Source: JBNNGK01 sp050268245
Lineage (GTDB): Bacteria > Pseudomonadota > Gammaproteobacteria > Enterobacterales > Enterobacteriaceae
NCBI RefSeq assembly: GCF_050268245.1
Contig: NZ_JBNNGK010000025.1
Location: 1-36,248, forward strand
DNA: 36,248 nucleotides
Direction of reading: 5' to 3'
Position 1 is the stretch's first letter, and each line of letters opens with the position of its first letter. Below are positions 33,641-36,248 of this stretch, piece after piece. The translations under genes and the position numbers were made by a program. The notes below the pieces were generated by a model that worked only from the letters and a program-made list of their open reading frames with translations, was not told where the DNA came from and did no database searches.

Positions 33641-36160
33641 ATGCTACATACAGTGCTGGATCATTTCATTCGTCAGGTTGCGCTATCAGGAAATAGAACT
33701 GCAATTAATTACAATGGTTACTATTTGACATATAAACAATTAGATGAAGCTAGCAATAAACTCTGTAATGTATTACATCAAAAGGGAATCGTTCCAGGTG
33801 ACAACGTTCCCATCGTGTCTCTCAGGACACCGGAATTTATTATTGGTTTGCTTGCTATTTGTAAGCTTGGTGCTACTTATACGCCAATTGATGCTAATTA
33901 TCCTGAAAAAAGAATTCAGGACATCGCTGAGCAGAGTAATTCCAGTGTGATAGTGGTCAGTAACTCTTCGATTATTATAACTTTCAACGATAAAATAACT
34001 GACATTGTCTCAATTGAAGACCTGCCCCACGATACACCAACAACATACGATCAATCTGAGTCCGATGACCAAAGGATTGCTTATATAATCTTTACATCTG
34101 GTACCACTGGATCACCTAAAGGGGTTGAGATTTCGCATGCAGCCTTAAATAATCTTATTGTCTGGTACAACGAAAGATTTAACTTGGATAATCAGTGTCG
34201 TTCATCGCTGATCGCCGGCATTGGATTTGATGTTGCACAATGGGAGATTTGGTCTGCATTAACTAGTGGTTCAACATTGTACCTTCCGCACGAGGAAATA
34301 CGTTTGCAACCAGAGGATTTATTGAGATTTTTGGACCATAATGAAATCACCCATGTATTTGTACCCACAGTTCTCGTCCCTGAAATGGTCAGTTTGCCAC
34401 AGCCTAAAAATTTAAAACTACGCTACATGTTTACAGCCGGTGAAAAACTTCCGCCAGTAAATTTTATGAATTTGAGTTATGATCTGGTTGATTTCTATGG
34501 TCCAACTGAAGCTACCATTTTTGTTACATATAATAAAGTGGAGAGTGCCCATTTAGGGGGGGCGGCAAGTATTGGCTATCCTATAGCTGACACGGAAATT
34601 TTTATTCTTGATGAACAGTTACATCCAATACTAAACCATGATCCAGGGGAGTTATTTATAAGCGGAACCTGTCTTGCTAAAGGTTATTTAAATAACCCAA
34701 CAATGACCGACGAGAAGTTTGTGACCCCGGAACACTTTGCGGGTAAACGTCTATATCGTAGTGGCGATCTGGCATGTTGGCTCCCTGATGGTCGCATTCA
34801 GTATTTGGGTAGAACAGATCAGCAAATCAAAATTCGAGGCAATCGCGTAGAGTTAGCCGAGATTGAAAACGTTATTATGCAGGTCCCAGAAGTTAAAAAG
34901 GCAGTAGCAGTAATAAGTCAAAATGAAAACCTTGCTGAAAAGAAAATTATCGTTTTTTTATTGGCATTTTCACCTGATACTCAACCAACCAACCGTGTCA
35001 GAGCCCATATGAAAAAGATACTCCCATCCTATTTTATGCCTGCGGATTTTCAGTGGTTAAACAATCTACCGCTTAATCCTAATGGAAAAATCGACAAGGT
35101 CTCATTGCTGAAAAATTATCAACCGACCGCCAATGATCCTCATTTGAAATTGGAAAAAAAATATGAACCCATCGCTGCTATATGGCGAGAATTGCTCGGA
35201 ACCAAGCAAATTTCGCCCACTGATAATTTTTTCGACATTGGTGGGCATTCACTTTTGGCTGCTCAGTTAGCTTCACTACTTGGGAAAAAGATGGGTGTAA
35301 AAGTCTACGCGCGAGATATTTATGAATACCCAACTTTACACGCCCAAGAACAGGCTATGGAGGAACGGGTAGGGCATACCCCCCCTGTTTTAGACAGTGA
35401 ACCATTCAGCCGATTGCAGGATGATGTATATCTTCCTGCGGATGTACGTATTGATCCCAACTTTGATCCGCACCAGATAACTGAACCGCGGAATATTCTT
35501 TTGACTGGAGCTACCGGTTTTGTAGGTTCCCACTTATTAGCCGAATTACTGGTGACGACGAATGCACATATTTTTTGCTTGGCGCGAGAGAAAATGCAGG
35601 AGAGCGCGGAACAGCGACTTGATCGTGTGCTTAACCGTTACCAAATTACTCTCAGTGCTGAGCAGCGAGAACGAGTACATGTGATAAAAGGAGATATTGC
35701 TGAACATAATTTTGGTTTGACAACTGAGATGTATGATTCATTGTGCTATAAGACTGATATTATTTATCATTCAGCGAGCTCGGTAAACTTTATACAGCCT
35801 TACTCCTATATGAAGCGCGATAATGTTCAAGGATTGAGAGAAGTAATCCGTCTGGCGACAATAAATCACACTAAGCCGGTAATCTTACTTTCCACTATTG
35901 CAGTATACAGTTGGGGGCACCGCCACACTGGCAAAAAGATTATGCTGGAAAATGATGATATAGATCAGAACCTACCAGCGGTAGTTAATGATATGGGCTA
36001 TGTCCGCAGCAAGTGGGTTATGGAGAAGATTGCAGACTTGGCGGCTAGTCAGGGTCTGCCGCTTATGACTTTCAGATTAGGTTATGCAACCTATCACAGC
36101 CAGACAGGTACAAGTGCAGATTATCAATGGTGGGGGCGTTTGGTAAAAACATGTCTGTAG
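33641..36160 (+). pseudogene. Single-module NRPS (A-T-R), 3' end truncated by an insertion sequence
   Basis: 839 codons remain; about 160-200 more are expected. The adenylation domain (residues 1-490) has FTSGTTGSPKGVEISH (A3, 151-166), FDVAQWE (A4, 196-202), FYGPTEATIF (A5, 285-294), YRSGDLACWLPDG (A7), GRTDQQIKIRGNRVELAEIE (A8) and the catalytic Lys483 in NPNGKID (A10). The carrier domain has DNFFDIGGHSLLA with the phosphopantetheine Ser537. The reductase domain has NAD(P)-binding LTGATGFVGSHLL (621-633), STIAVYS (751-757) and the catalytic Tyr787 and Lys791 in YVRSK, and then stops at about residue 838. Reductase domains release the bound acyl group as an aldehyde or alcohol. Asp197 fits an alpha-amino acid substrate. 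A separate condensation domain is absent. The last codons lie in the IS end. Confidence 0.9.
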
Positions 36161-36248
36161 TGGTCAACAAAAACTAGCCACGGTTTTAGAGTTTTTCCAG
36201 AACAATCTTTCTGATTCATTCGGCGTCAAACCACCATTATATTGATGG
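36156..36248 (-). mobile_element. IS3-family-like insertion sequence, terminal part
   Basis: The sequence after the reductase domain no longer encodes synthetase. On the - strand it gives the transposase C-terminus HQYNGGLTPNESERLFWK and then NSKTVASFC, stop at 36166-36164, characteristic of IS3-type OrfB transposases. The element continues beyond the window. The likely outer end is TGTAGTGGTCAAC from about 36156, since IS3 ends commonly begin with TG and the transposase stop lies near the end. Subgroup and target-site duplication cannot be determined from this fragment. Confidence 0.7.
36164..36248 (-). CDS. IS3-family-like transposase OrfB, C-terminal fragment
   Basis: About 28 C-terminal residues are visible before the window ends. 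The pattern GGLTPNESERLFWKNSKT resembles the tail that follows the catalytic DDE domain of IS3-family OrfB (the final Glu of the DDE triad would lie upstream, outside the window). The gene runs toward the synthetase, tail first. Confidence 0.65.
   Translation of the reverse strand, partial: HQYNGGLTPNESERLFWKNSKTVASFC

Noticed and set aside
1..36248. CRISPR arrays, tRNA or rRNA genes
   Set aside because: I saw no regularly spaced direct repeats and no recognisable tRNA or rRNA sequence on either strand, although I could not run a dedicated search.

Overview
The window is a chromosomal segment of a gamma-proteobacterium of the order Enterobacterales. The gene order ycfJ | mfd | lolCDE-nagK-cobB | potDCBA | pepT | roxA-phoQ-phoP | purB-hflD-mnmA-nudJ-rluE | icd is the order known around the E. 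coli ndh-icd region, and most proteins look close to full-length E. coli counterparts. A three-subunit periplasmic gluconate dehydrogenase-type operon between phoP and purB, a ybiC-type dehydrogenase after pepT and the moderate GC content point to a Serratia/Rahnella-type (Yersiniaceae) genome. The genus is inference only.

Layout. Positions 1-4600 hold a leader and terminator left of the window's first gene, the glycine-zipper gene ycfJ (+) and the transcription-repair coupling factor mfd (-), separated by a strong terminator stem. Positions 4650-9815 hold the lipoprotein-release transporter lolCDE, then nagK and cobB, all on +. Positions 9900-13955 hold the spermidine/putrescine importer on -, with potD set apart from potABC by a hairpin and its own good promoter candidate. 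pepT and a ybiC-like dehydrogenase (+) follow, then roxA, phoQ and phoP (-). The phoP promoter region carries two tandem PhoP boxes, the nearer one 12 nt from a -10 element. A GNAT acetyltransferase (+) and a three-gene FAD/cytochrome c dehydrogenase operon (-) sit between phoP and purB. A consensus FNR site lies upstream of that operon. purB, hflD, mnmA, nudJ and rluE (-) and icd (+) complete the core region.

Immediately after the icd terminator (about 31,180) the sequence becomes strikingly AT-rich and the genes are no longer core genes. This accessory segment contains a divergent pair of transcription units: a cytochrome P450 followed by a 4HBT/YbgC-type thioesterase (-), and a one-module nonribosomal peptide synthetase of adenylation - carrier protein - thioester reductase type (+). 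The synthetase is cut off inside its reductase domain by the end of an IS3-family-like insertion sequence that runs out of the window.

My reading of the accessory segment is a small natural-product locus. The synthetase would activate an amino acid (the amine-binding Asp is present), hold it on the carrier protein, where the P450 may oxidise it, and release it as an aldehyde or alcohol; the thioesterase may edit or release. I do not recognise this three-gene combination as a described pathway. The IS insertion suggests that the copy seen here is at least partly inactivated.
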